DNA of 64,000 nucleotides, taken from positions 1 through 64,000 of the forward strand of contig CACKZV010000005.1 in NCBI GenBank assembly GCA_902604795.1, given 5' to 3'. This stretch comes from an uncultured Pelagibacteraceae bacterium (GTDB lineage Bacteria > Pseudomonadota > Alphaproteobacteria > Pelagibacterales > Pelagibacteraceae). Shown piece by piece: positions 19,048 to 27,083 of the stretch. Under the pieces are notes generated by a model. That model had not been told where the DNA came from and ran no database searches. It worked only from the letters and a program-made list of their open reading frames with translations. Each line of letters opens with the position of its first letter. The stretch's first letter is position 1. A program made the position numbers and the translations under genes.

Positions 19048-19767
19048 ATGAATAGAGAAAAAAAAATTAAACTATTTTTAGGCTCTGCCTACATTTTGAT
19101 AGTATTTGTTTTTTTATTGATTTTTTTTAACAACTTTTCCTTTCAGGATTTCTCAAGTTATGAATTAATTAGAGAAAATAGAGAAGCTTTAGAGAATATT
19201 AAAAATAGTAATATTTTTTTATCAAGTATTATTTTTCTAATAGGTACCATAGTCTGGGTTCTTTTATTAGGCTTTGGATCTCCAGTATTTCTAGTTGGTG
19301 GTTTTATTTTTGGAAAGTGGTTAGGAACTTTTTTAATAGTTTTTGGGTTATCTATTGGCGCAACACTTCTTTATATGTTTGCAAATTATTTTTTTAAAGA
19401 TTTGGTTCAGGAAAAATTTTCATCTCGTTTTAGTAATTTTACTGAAAAGTTTAAAAAGAATGAGTTTGTTTTTTTTCTAATCTATAGATTTATTGGTGGC
19501 ATTCCTTTTTTTATCTCAAATATTTTACCTACAATATTTAATGTTAAGGTTAGAAATTTCTTTCTGGGATCAATAATTGGCATGACTCCACAATTATTTG
19601 TTGGAGCATCTCTTGGTGCTGGTTTGAGTAAGATATTGGAGGAAAATTCTGAGGTACCAAGTGTTTTAGAATTAATTTTTTCTCCTGATATTTATTTACC
19701 AATTCTGGGAATTATAATTTTAGTTATAATTGGGTTTTTGCTAAAAAAAAAATTTTATACAAAATAA
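19048..19767 (+). CDS. TVP38/TMEM64-family (VTT domain) membrane protein
   Basis: Integral membrane protein of 239 residues with about five to six hydrophobic segments and the VTT/SNARE-assoc core: FGSPVFLVGGFIFGKWLGTF, GATLLYMFANYF, then a YRFIGGIPFFISNILPTIF segment and GMTPQLFVGASLGAG. The DedA/TVP38 superfamily is linked to lipid scrambling or undecaprenyl-phosphate recycling. The exact role of this member is not known. It ends 3 bases before the convergent tRNA-Thr. Confidence 0.82.
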   Translation: MNREKKIKLFLGSAYILIVFVFLLIFFNNFSFQDFSSYELIRENREALENIKNSNIFLSSIIFLIGTIVWVLLLGFGSPVFLVGGFIFGKWLGTFLIVFGLSIGATLLYMFANYFFKDLVQEKFSSRFSNFTEKFKKNEFVFFLIYRFIGGIPFFISNILPTIFNVKVRNFFLGSIIGMTPQLFVGASLGAGLSKILEENSEVPSVLELIFSPDIYLPILGIIILVIIGFLLKKKFYTK

Positions 19768-19770
19768 TAG

Positions 19771-19844
19771 TGGTGCCCCCATCCAGAATTGAACTGGAAA
19801 CTCATCCTTACCATGGATGTGTTATACCATTTAACTATAGGGGC
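19771..19844 (-). tRNA. tRNA-Thr (anticodon GGT)
   Basis: Minus-strand cloverleaf of 74 bases including an encoded CCA end (19771-19773). The acceptor GCCCCTA pairs with TGGGGGC, the anticodon stem is CATCC/GGATG with loop ATGGTAA giving GGT, and the T stem is TCCAG/CTGGA with TTCAATT. It reads ACC and ACU threonine codons. Its 3' end lies 3 bases from the stop of the convergent VTT gene. Confidence 0.92.
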
Positions 19845-19938
19845 TATATTTACTTAAATTAGTGTATAAAATTAATTTTTTCAAATTATTGCCTTATTTT
19901 TTTTTAAAAATGAGTTATATCTATTTAAGGAAAATGTT

Positions 19939-20136
19939 ATGGGAATTCACTACACCTATGGAGCTAATAAAAATGCAAAGCTCATGGAAAAAAAAGCTAA
20001 ACGAGAGAAAAAGCTTGCAGAAAAAAGAGCAAAAAAACAGGTGAAAACTGGCCCAGTAAAAATTGAAGAAGACAAAACGATTCCTCTCGACCAGGTTATA
20101 ACACTTGATCACCTTACAAATCCTGACAAAAAATAA
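19939..20136 (+). CDS. Small highly charged protein, unknown
   Basis: Sixty-five-residue protein beginning MGIHYTYGANKNAK, with a Lys/Glu-rich helical middle (about 15-42) and an acidic, hydrophobic-spotted end (IPLDQVITLDHLTNPDKK). A Shine-Dalgarno-like AAGGAAAA lies about 6 bases upstream. It is followed after 3 bases by a 34-residue basic protein and then dcd, so it heads a small run. No family recognised; composition suggests nucleic-acid or ribosome association. Confidence 0.6.
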   Translation: MGIHYTYGANKNAKLMEKKAKREKKLAEKRAKKQVKTGPVKIEEDKTIPLDQVITLDHLTNPDKK

Positions 20137-20139
20137 ATA

Positions 20140-20244
20140 ATGAGTTCAAAAAAGAATAATTTTAGTAAACTTGAACTTGCCTTAAGAAAAAATTTAAAAA
20201 AAAGAAAAGAATTCCAAAAAAAAACAAAGAAAAAAAATAAATAA
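20140..20244 (+). CDS. 34-residue basic protein upstream of dcd
   Basis: Short gene starting 3 bases after the previous stop and ending in TAATG, so its stop overlaps the dcd ATG by one base. The product begins [20 protein letters not shown] and is about half Lys/Arg/Asn. Its [15 protein letters not shown] pattern resembles the very short basic proteins that alphaproteobacteria encode near murA. It is shorter than most automatic gene-calling cut-offs. The precise coupling on both sides supports it being real. Confidence 0.65.
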   Translation: MSSKKNNFSKLELALRKNLKKRKEFQKKTKKKNK

Positions 20245-20798
20245 TGTCGGTCCAATCTGATAAGTGGATTATACAAATGGCCAGAGATAATGATATGATC
20301 TCTCCTTTTGTAGACAAACAAGTTAGAGGAGACAAAATATCATTTGGTGTTTCATCATATGGTTATGATGCGAGAGTTTCTGATGAATTTAAAATTTTTA
20401 CCAACGTAAATTCTGAAATTGTAGATCCAAAAAATTTTAAATCTTCAAATTTTATTACAAAAAACTCATCTGAATGTATAATACCACCCAATTCATTCGT
20501 ATTAGCGAGAACAGTAGAATATTTTAAGATTCCTAAAAATGTTTTGGTTATATGTTTAGGAAAATCTACATATGCAAGATGTGGAATAATTGTCAACGTC
20601 ACACCCCTCGAACCAGGTTGGGAGGGACATGTAACATTAGAATTTTCTAATACAACACCGTTGCCAGCAAAAATTTACGCCAATGAAGGAGTTGCTCAAT
20701 TTGTTTTTATTAAGGGCAATGAGGATCCAGCTGTTTCATATGCAGATAGAAATGGTAAATATCAAGGTCAAAAGGGAGTTACACTTCCAAAAATATAA
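20244..20798 (+). CDS. dcd: dCTP deaminase
   Basis: Converts dCTP to dUTP for thymidylate synthesis. The 184-residue trimeric dUTPase-fold enzyme shows [28 protein letters not shown] (motif with catalytic Glu) and a C-terminal [14 protein letters not shown], diagnostic of Dcd rather than dUTPase. It overlaps the preceding small gene by one base, and murA follows after 2 bases. Confidence 0.96.
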   Translation: MSVQSDKWIIQMARDNDMISPFVDKQVRGDKISFGVSSYGYDARVSDEFKIFTNVNSEIVDPKNFKSSNFITKNSSECIIPPNSFVLARTVEYFKIPKNVLVICLGKSTYARCGIIVNVTPLEPGWEGHVTLEFSNTTPLPAKIYANEGVAQFVFIKGNEDPAVSYADRNGKYQGQKGVTLPKI

Positions 20799-20800
20799 TA

Positions 20801-22063
20801 ATGGACAAATTTATTGTTAAAGGTCCTTGCAAAATAAAGGGCGAAATTTCAATTTCAGGTTCAAAAAACGCTGCCTTACCAATTTTGGCATCGACAATCT
20901 TATTCGAAAAAGAGGTAATAATAAAAAATTTACCTCGTGTTAAAGACATAAATACAATGATAAATCTTTTAAAATCTCTTGGCTCTGAAATAAAATTTAA
21001 TAAAAATAGAAAAATTGTTAAAATAACGAAGAAAAAAAAGCAAAATTTTTTTGCATCATATTCGCTTGTTAGAACGATGAGAGCTGGAATATTAGTTTTA
21101 GGAGCGCTTGTTGCCAAACATCAAAAGTCTATTACTTCTTTGCCTGGTGGCTGCCTAATAGGGGCAAGACCTGTAAATTATCATTTGAATGCGCTTAAAA
21201 AACTTGGAATGAAATATGATATTAAGAAAGGCTATATCCACGCACATACGAAAGAAAAACTCAAAGGTGCAAAAATCAGATTTTCAAAAATTAGTGTTGG
21301 AGCAACTGAAAATACAATTATAGCTGCATGTTTAGCAAATGGAATTACCATTCTTAGAAACTGTGCAATTGAACCAGAAATAATTGATTTAATAAATTTT
21401 TTAAAATCAGGTGGTGCAAAAATAAAATTTATAGGCAAACGTACTGTGAAGATAGAAGGTATTAAATCTTTAGAAAGTACGAGTTATTCAGTGATGTCAG
21501 ATAGAATAGAAACAGGAACTTTTTGTGTAGCAGCATGTTTAACTGGAGGTAATTTAAAAATAAATAATTTTGATCCAAAAATTATAAAAACAGAATTATC
21601 ATTACTAAAAAAAGTTGGAGCAAAAATTAAAGTAGCCAAAAAACAAATTCATATATCTGGTCCAAAAAAAATCAAAAATTTAAACAATTTAGTTACTAAA
21701 GAATATCCTAACTTTCCAACAGATTTACAAGCTCAGTTTATGGTTCTACTTTGTAAGGCTAAAGGTAAAAGTTCAATAACTGAGAGTATTTTCGAAAATA
21801 GATTTATGCATGTAGCTGAATTAAGAAGATTAGGTGCTGAGATTTTAATTAAAAAAAATAAGGCATTTATTTCAGGTGATACTAACTTTCAAGCCGCAGA
21901 ATTAATGTCTAGTGACTTAAGAGCCTCGGTTGCATTAGTTTTAGCTGCAATAGTTGCTACAGGATCGTCCACAATTAATAGAATTTATCACCTTGATAGA
22001 GGATATGAAAATATAGAGAATAAACTAAGAAAAGTTGGGGTAAACATTCGACGTGTTAATTGA
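20801..22063 (+). CDS. murA: UDP-N-acetylglucosamine 1-carboxyvinyltransferase
   Basis: First committed step of peptidoglycan synthesis, adding enolpyruvate from PEP. The 420 residues have the SGSKNAALPILAS start, the catalytic cysteine in LPGGCLIGARPVNYH (the Cys is the fosfomycin target) and TEYPNFPTDLQAQF-like and RYHLDRGYEN-like C-terminal segments. It is followed by a DUF2948 gene with a TGATG overlap. Confidence 0.96.
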   Translation: MDKFIVKGPCKIKGEISISGSKNAALPILASTILFEKEVIIKNLPRVKDINTMINLLKSLGSEIKFNKNRKIVKITKKKKQNFFASYSLVRTMRAGILVLGALVAKHQKSITSLPGGCLIGARPVNYHLNALKKLGMKYDIKKGYIHAHTKEKLKGAKIRFSKISVGATENTIIAACLANGITILRNCAIEPEIIDLINFLKSGGAKIKFIGKRTVKIEGIKSLESTSYSVMSDRIETGTFCVAACLTGGNLKINNFDPKIIKTELSLLKKVGAKIKVAKKQIHISGPKKIKNLNNLVTKEYPNFPTDLQAQFMVLLCKAKGKSSITESIFENRFMHVAELRRLGAEILIKKNKAFISGDTNFQAAELMSSDLRASVALVLAAIVATGSSTINRIYHLDRGYENIENKLRKVGVNIRRVN

Positions 22064-22470
22064 TGGAAAACCAGTATTTAAAAAAGATAATTGCACAAAC
22101 TCCTGAAGATCTTCATATCATTTCAGCTTGCTGCTCTGAGGGTAAAGTTAATATTGACGATGTTAAATATTTAGCTTCTAACAAGATTTTTCTTATTTCA
22201 ATAGCAAGATTTAGTAAAGAAGAGGAAAATAAAAATAAATTAATAAACAGTATTATCAAATTTGAATTTATTAATTCGTCAAAATCTAAGAATATAGACC
22301 AAAATGACACTAATCTAACATTAGAATTATTAACAATTGATATTTTTAAGAAAGGGGAGAATTTTGAAATAACTATGTTATTTTCGAAAAATAGAATTAT
22401 AACTCTTGCCGCTGAAGTAATTGAAGTGACACTAGAGGATCAAAAAATAGTAAATGATAAAAATAATTAA
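22063..22470 (+). CDS. DUF2948 family protein
   Basis: Protein of 135 residues from the ATG at 22063, which overlaps the murA stop (TGATG); a TTG one codon earlier is less likely. It matches the alphaproteobacterial DUF2948 group found between murA and hisD, including an N-terminal DLHIISACCSEGKV segment. Biochemical role unknown. The end overlaps hisD by 17 bases, so translation is probably coupled. Confidence 0.8.
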   Translation: MENQYLKKIIAQTPEDLHIISACCSEGKVNIDDVKYLASNKIFLISIARFSKEEENKNKLINSIIKFEFINSSKSKNIDQNDTNLTLELLTIDIFKKGENFEITMLFSKNRIITLAAEVIEVTLEDQKIVNDKNN

Positions 22471-23719
22471 TTGTAATAAAAAAAATTACTTAAATAATTT
22501 AACACAATTTTTAGATCTTAGAAGATCTGGAAAAATAAATGAAAATAAAAAAATATCTAAAATTTTAAAAGATATTAAGAACAATAAAAATAAAAGTCTT
22601 TTAAAATATGAGAAAAAATTTAGTAAAAATAGTCAAATTAAGCCAAGTATTAAGCAAATTAATAAAGCAATTAAATCTTTAGACCCTAAGATTAAAAGAG
22701 CAATAGATTTTGCTTACAAACGGATACTTAAATTTCATTCTTTACAAAAAACTACAGATATCTTTTATAAAGATAATCTAAACAATAAAATTGAGTATAA
22801 ACATTTACCAATTCAATCGGTAGGTATTTATGTCCCAGCAAACCTACCATCAACACTATTGATGAATGCTATACCAGCAAAAATTGCAGGCGTTAAAAGA
22901 ATTGTACTAGCAAATCCAAAAAATAATGGAAAATTAAATCCTGCAGTTTTATATGCAGCAAAAAAATTGGGAATTAATGAAATTTATTCAATGGGAGGCG
23001 CACAAGCTATAGGTAGTTTGGCTTATATTCAAAAAGTAAATAAAATTGTTGGACCGGGCAATATCTTTGTTGCTGGAGCTAAAAGACAGGTTTTTGGAGA
23101 TGTAGGTATTGAAGGAATGATTGCCGGCCCATCTGAAATAACAATATTAGCAGATAGCAAAACTAATTTAGATGAAGTTACTACATCTATGATTGGGCAA
23201 GCCGAACATGACTCAAATTCTCAATGTATATTGATTACTAAAAATTCTAATTTGATTAACAAATTTAAGAAAGATTTAGAATTAAAATTAAAAGATTTAC
23301 CAAGAAAAAATATTGCATCTAAAAGCATTAAAAATAATGGACTAATTTTAAAAGTATATAATGATAGACAAATTATTGATGCAATTAATGAGATAGCTCC
23401 TGAACACTTAGAAATAAATGTTAGCAATTATAAAAAGTATAAGAATAAAATTTTTAATGCGGGAAGTATTTGTATAGGAAAATATTCTCCTATGGCATTA
23501 AGCGACTATGCTGTTGGGACAAATCATGTATTACCAACTAATTCGTCAGCTAAATTTTCGTCAGGCTTAAGTTTAAGTGAATTTTATAAAAAAATTAGCC
23601 TTATAACTCTTTCAAAAAAAGGTGTTGAGAAAATAGGAGAATACGCTACACATCTCGCTGAGTATGAAGAATTAAAAGGTCATGCTTTGAGTATAAAATC
23701 TAGAATAAATAAGGAGTAA
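22454..23719 (+). CDS. hisD: Histidinol dehydrogenase
   Basis: Last two steps of histidine synthesis, NAD+ dependent and zinc bound. The 421-residue protein has GIYVPAN near the nucleotide site, GGAQAIGSLAY, GPGNIFVAGAKR, and the zinc/catalytic segment IGQAEHDSNSQ plus APEHLE. The remainder is normal length. infA follows after 6 bases. Confidence 0.96.
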   Translation: MIKIINCNKKNYLNNLTQFLDLRRSGKINENKKISKILKDIKNNKNKSLLKYEKKFSKNSQIKPSIKQINKAIKSLDPKIKRAIDFAYKRILKFHSLQKTTDIFYKDNLNNKIEYKHLPIQSVGIYVPANLPSTLLMNAIPAKIAGVKRIVLANPKNNGKLNPAVLYAAKKLGINEIYSMGGAQAIGSLAYIQKVNKIVGPGNIFVAGAKRQVFGDVGIEGMIAGPSEITILADSKTNLDEVTTSMIGQAEHDSNSQCILITKNSNLINKFKKDLELKLKDLPRKNIASKSIKNNGLILKVYNDRQIIDAINEIAPEHLEINVSNYKKYKNKIFNAGSICIGKYSPMALSDYAVGTNHVLPTNSSAKFSSGLSLSEFYKKISLITLSKKGVEKIGEYATHLAEYEELKGHALSIKSRINKE

Positions 23720-23725
23720 CAAAAT

Positions 23726-23941
23726 TTGTCAAAACAAGATTTATTGGAATTTAAGGGTAAAGTCATCGATTTATTACCTAACGCCATGTTCCGAGTAAAG
23801 CTTGAAAATAATCATATTGTTACAGCTCACACAGCTGGAAAGCTGAGGAAGAATAGGATTAGAGTTCTTCAGGGTGATAATGTAACAGTTGAAGTAACAC
23901 CTTATGATTTGACAAAAGGAAGAATTATTTTTAGATTTTAA
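23726..23941 (+). CDS. infA: Translation initiation factor IF-1
   Basis: OB-fold protein of 71 residues with [22 protein letters not shown] and the conserved [18 protein letters not shown] end. The start is TTG at 23726, supported by a clear AAGGAG Shine-Dalgarno sequence at 23711-23716. tRNA-Phe begins 5 bases after its stop, so both are likely on one transcript. Confidence 0.95.
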   Translation: MSKQDLLEFKGKVIDLLPNAMFRVKLENNHIVTAHTAGKLRKNRIRVLQGDNVTVEVTPYDLTKGRIIFRF

Positions 23942-23946
23942 ATAAT

Positions 23947-24022
23947 GGCTTCGTAGCTCAGTTGGTAGAGCAGAGCCCTGAAAAGGCTTGTGTCGCTGGT
24001 TCGAGTCCCGCCGAAGCCACCA
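23947..24022 (+). tRNA. tRNA-Phe (anticodon GAA)
   Basis: Seventy-six bases with encoded CCA (24020-24022). Acceptor GGCTTCG/CGAAGCC, anticodon stem AGCC/GGCT with loop CTGAAAA giving GAA, and T arm CTGG-TTCGAGT-CCCG region. The standard D-arm AGCTCAGTTGGTAGAGC is present. Lies just downstream of infA. Confidence 0.96.
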
Positions 24023-24139
24023 CAAACTGTTAAAAGTGCGCTTGATTAAAGCTTGCATTCAAATTTAAAATCTAATAACTATCCCGCTAGCTGAAGTTTA
24101 GCTAAGTTTAATACAATAAAGAAAGAGTAAACAAAAAGT

Positions 24140-24352
24140 ATGAGTACATTAAAAGGAAAAGTAAAGTGGTTCAACGGTAAGAAGGGCTACGGTTTTATAG
24201 AAAGAGAAGACGGAGAAAAAGATTGTTTCGTTCATGCAAGCGCAGTTCGTGAAGCAGGACTTCGTTTTTTGAATGAGAACGACGCTGTAGAATTTGAAAT
24301 TCAGGACGGAGATAAAGGTCCAAGCGCAGTGAATTTAAAGAAAACTTCTTAA
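24140..24352 (+). CDS. Cold-shock DNA/RNA-binding protein
   Basis: Seventy-residue CspA-family OB-fold protein with RNP1 [10 protein letters not shown] and RNP2 CFVHASAV. It binds single-stranded RNA/DNA and acts as an RNA chaperone. It is preceded by a 117-base spacer after tRNA-Phe containing TACAAT (24112-24117) as a possible -10 and a small TAGCT/AGCTA inverted repeat, and AAGAAAGAG before the ATG. GC content and codon choice are slightly higher than neighbours, as expected for a strongly expressed gene. Confidence 0.94.
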   Translation: MSTLKGKVKWFNGKKGYGFIEREDGEKDCFVHASAVREAGLRFLNENDAVEFEIQDGDKGPSAVNLKKTS

Positions 24353-24582
24353 AATTTATTTCATTTAAAATTTTGTATAGGAATAAAAGTAGGAAACCCT
24401 ATGAATATTCCTATACAATACATACTTGCATTTTAATTTTAAAATGCTATTTAACTCTCATGTTTAAAAATAGTTACATCTTTGTATCTTACAAAAGACA
24501 TCATTTTCATGCTGGCTTGCAGCTAGCTATCTAACTATTTATAAATTTAAATTTAACTCTAATTAGTATAAAACAACAATAA
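24353..24582 (+). other. Longest intergenic stretch: tandem hairpins after cold-shock gene
   Basis: This 230-base stretch between csp and tRNA-His holds no convincing reading frame. A perfect 13-bp inverted repeat (24373-24385 with 24406-24418) encloses an inner TAGG/CCTA stem. A second hairpin GCATTTT/AAAATGC follows at 24428-24447. Neither has a clean trailing U-tract. They may form the csp 3' end, a processing or stability structure, or a small RNA. The remaining AT-rich part (24448-24582) shows only promoter-like AT stretches before tRNA-His. Confidence 0.5.
24373..24418 (+). terminator. Nested 13-bp hairpin, possible terminator or small-RNA element
   Basis: The left arm TTGTATAGGAATA and right arm TATTCCTATACAA pair perfectly over 13 bp. 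The 20-base interior contains a further TAGG-AAAC-CCTA stem, giving a two-tier structure 21 bases after the csp stop. It is GC-richer than its surroundings. No run of T follows, so a factor-independent terminator is possible but not typical. Confidence 0.45.
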
Positions 24583-24657
24583 GCCCTGGTGGTGAAATGG
24601 TTATCACGTCAGTTTGTGGAACTGAAATTTTTGGTTCGATCCCAAGCCAGGGTACCA
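24583..24657 (+). tRNA. tRNA-His (anticodon GTG), no encoded G-1, A73
   Basis: Seventy-five bases with encoded CCA (24655-24657). Acceptor GCCCTGG/CCAGGGT (first pair G-U), D stem GTGA/TCAC, anticodon stem TCAGT/ACTGA with loop TTGTGGA giving GTG, and T stem TTTGG/CCAAG. The base before position 1 is A, so the near-universal G-1 is not encoded, and the discriminator is A73 instead of C73, as described for a group of alphaproteobacteria. The hisS ATG begins only 4 bases after the CCA. Confidence 0.93.
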
Positions 24658-24661
24658 AAAA

Positions 24662-26056
24662 ATGAAGAAAGAAAATAAATTAATACCCGGGTTACCCTCA
24701 GGGTTTGAAGATCGTTGGGACAAGAAACTTCTTCTCAAAAAAAAGCTGTTATCAGCAATTGAGAATGTTTTTATTAAGTTTGGTGCTGAGCCCCTAGAAA
24801 CCCCATCGTTTGAGATCAGTGAAAATATTGGATCATTTTTGGCAGAGGATGAAACCAACCCTATGTCTGATGTATTTTCATTTAAAGATGGAGATAAAAA
24901 CATTACTCTTCGATACGATCTATCAAGTCCCCTAGCAAGATTTGTTGCTCAAAATAATCAAGAGTTACCCTCAGTTTATAAGAGATACGCTATTCAAAAT
25001 GTTTTCCGTAATGAAAAGGCTGGAAATGGAAGATATAGAGAATTTTTGCAAGCAGATTTTGATATTGTTGGAAATGTTAATTCCTCACAGGCCAATGCAG
25101 AGCTTTGTAACTTAATTTCATCAGCATTAGTAGAATGTGGACTAAAGAAAGATCAATTTACAATCAATGTAAGTAATAGAAAAATAGTTCAAGGATTATT
25201 AGATAATTTGAAAATATCTGAAGAAAAGCAGCTAAAAGTTATTAGAGCAATTGACAAACTTGATAAGCCTGGTTTTGGATTAAAAGGTGTAGAAGATCTC
25301 TTAAGAAAAGAAAGAAAAGACACTAGTGGAGCCATAACAAAAGGTGCAGATTTAAATGATGAGCAGGTTGATCAAATATTAAAATATTTAAAAACAAAGG
25401 ATTTAAAAGAATTAAAACAAAGCTTAAAAAATCCATTGTCACAAGAAGGAATAAAAGAGTTGGAGGAATTTTTTGTGGTTCTTGGGTATGGATCAAGTCT
25501 AGATCAAGTAAAAACCAATTTCACAATTGTGAGAGGTTTAGCTTATTATTCTGATTTTATTGTAGAAACAAATTTAAATTTTAAAGTTACAAATAACAAA
25601 GGTAAAGAAGTAGATATAGGTAGTATTTGCTCAGGAGGAGCTTACGCAAAACTTATATCAAGATTTAAAGGTGTAGATATTCCAGGGACAGGAATAAGTT
25701 TTGGCGTAGACAGACTTTTATTTGCATTAATGCAATTAGATCAAATTGAATTAGATGAGCAAAAACCAGTTTTGGTATGTGTAATGGACCAAAAATATTT
25801 AAAAAATTACTACGAAATTTTAGATCTCTTAAGACAAAACAATATTAACGCTGAAATATTTTTAGATTCTAAAAAAAATCTCGGTAAACAGCTTACTTTT
25901 GCAAACAAACGCCAATTGCCAGTTGCCATTATCTGTGGAGAAAATGAGTTTAAAGATAATACAGTGACAATCAAAAATTTAAAAGGTGTTAAGGGAGAGA
26001 ATAATAAAACTTTTTCAAAGAAAGATTTAATTAATGAAGTCAAAAAACTTGTCTGA
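24662..26056 (+). CDS. hisS: Histidyl-tRNA synthetase
   Basis: Class II synthetase of 464 residues. Motif 2 appears as RNEKAGNGRYREFLQADFDIVG, which differs from the enteric form (RHERPQKGRYRQF) and fits the alphaproteobacterial HisRS adapted to G-1-less tRNA-His. The histidine-specific segment is VRGLAYYSDFIVE and motif 3 is GTGISFGVDRLLFAL. The start codon is 4 bases from the end of its own substrate tRNA, so any Shine-Dalgarno (AGGG) would lie inside the tRNA acceptor stem. It overlaps hisZ by 23 bases. Confidence 0.93.
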   Translation: MKKENKLIPGLPSGFEDRWDKKLLLKKKLLSAIENVFIKFGAEPLETPSFEISENIGSFLAEDETNPMSDVFSFKDGDKNITLRYDLSSPLARFVAQNNQELPSVYKRYAIQNVFRNEKAGNGRYREFLQADFDIVGNVNSSQANAELCNLISSALVECGLKKDQFTINVSNRKIVQGLLDNLKISEEKQLKVIRAIDKLDKPGFGLKGVEDLLRKERKDTSGAITKGADLNDEQVDQILKYLKTKDLKELKQSLKNPLSQEGIKELEEFFVVLGYGSSLDQVKTNFTIVRGLAYYSDFIVETNLNFKVTNNKGKEVDIGSICSGGAYAKLISRFKGVDIPGTGISFGVDRLLFALMQLDQIELDEQKPVLVCVMDQKYLKNYYEILDLLRQNNINAEIFLDSKKNLGKQLTFANKRQLPVAIICGENEFKDNTVTIKNLKGVKGENNKTFSKKDLINEVKKLV

Positions 26057-27083
26057 AAATATTCTTAAATCTTTAAAATCGAGTGGATTTGATTACATCG
26101 ATTTAGATACAGTCATACCTACTAATTTAATTCTTGAGAGATCTGGCGAGTCATTTAGAAGTTTAATTTTTTCATTTGCTGATCAGAATGGAAAAGAAAT
26201 TTGTTTAAGACCAGATTTAACTGTTGCGTCCTGTATTAAATATCTTAATCAAAAAAATAAGAAATCTTCAAAAGTTTTTTACAGCGGACAAGCATTCAGA
26301 AAAGTTCAAAAAAAAACTGATAAGATTATAAGAGACCAAATAGGTTTTGAGATTTTAGGATCAAAAGATGAGAAAAGAGATGATAAAAAAATCATAGATA
26401 CGAGTATTAAAGTTATAAATAAATTTAGATACAAAACTGGAACTATTACAATTGGGAATGTTGAAATTTTTCACTTATTAATAAATAAATTAGATATTCC
26501 AAAAAGATGGAGGCTTAGATTACAAAGACATTTTTGGAGAGAAAATTATTTTAATGAATTGTTGAAGCGTTTAGAGACTAACTCAGATGTAGATGAAACA
26601 GTAGTTGAATTGGATAAAAAAAGATATTTAAAAATGTTTAAACAAAATCAAGATAGAAATATTGCAGGTAGAACTTTAAACGAAATTTTATTAAGATTTG
26701 ATAATAAAATTAAAGATCCTAGAAGGCAAATAAAAGGACAAAATGTCGTAAAAATTATTAGAGATTATTTAAAAATTAGTTGTCCTATGAGCAAAGCAGC
26801 AGCTACTCTAAATACTTTTTTTAAACAAAATAAAATCAATCTTAGTGTTGGAAAGAATTATTTTCCAATAACAAAAAATAAAGTTTCAAAGTTAAATGTA
26901 AATTTTTCATCTTCATTCGGCAGACATTTGGAATATTACACAGGTATGGTTTTTAAAATTCAAACAAAAGTAAAATCAAGAAAAATTGAAGTAAATGGAG
27001 GCCGTTATGACAATCTTATTAGTGATTTAGGATCTAAAATAAAGGTGCCAGCTGTAGGAGGTGCAATAAATTTAAATGATTAA
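26034..27083 (+). CDS. hisZ: ATP phosphoribosyltransferase regulatory subunit HisZ
   Basis: HisRS-like paralogue of 349 residues lacking aminoacylation motifs but keeping the fold: FSFADQNGKEICLRPDLTVASC, FYSGQAFRKVQ and GRHLEYYTGMVF. HisZ binds the short form of HisG to make an active, histidine-sensitive octameric enzyme. Its position between hisS and a short hisG confirms the call. The start overlaps hisS by 23 bases and the end overlaps hisG by 8 bases. Confidence 0.92.
   Translation: MKSKNLSENILKSLKSSGFDYIDLDTVIPTNLILERSGESFRSLIFSFADQNGKEICLRPDLTVASCIKYLNQKNKKSSKVFYSGQAFRKVQKKTDKIIRDQIGFEILGSKDEKRDDKKIIDTSIKVINKFRYKTGTITIGNVEIFHLLINKLDIPKRWRLRLQRHFWRENYFNELLKRLETNSDVDETVVELDKKRYLKMFKQNQDRNIAGRTLNEILLRFDNKIKDPRRQIKGQNVVKIIRDYLKISCPMSKAAATLNTFFKQNKINLSVGKNYFPITKNKVSKLNVNFSSSFGRHLEYYTGMVFKIQTKVKSRKIEVNGGRYDNLISDLGSKIKVPAVGGAINLND

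Noticed and set aside
19862..20044. 60-codon frame overlapping the 65-residue gene
   Set aside because: The frame at 19939 has a better ribosome-binding site and a coupled downstream gene; the overlapping frame lacks both.
23774..24058. Minus-strand frame across infA and tRNA-Phe
   Set aside because: It covers a clear tRNA and the infA gene in antisense; chance open frame.
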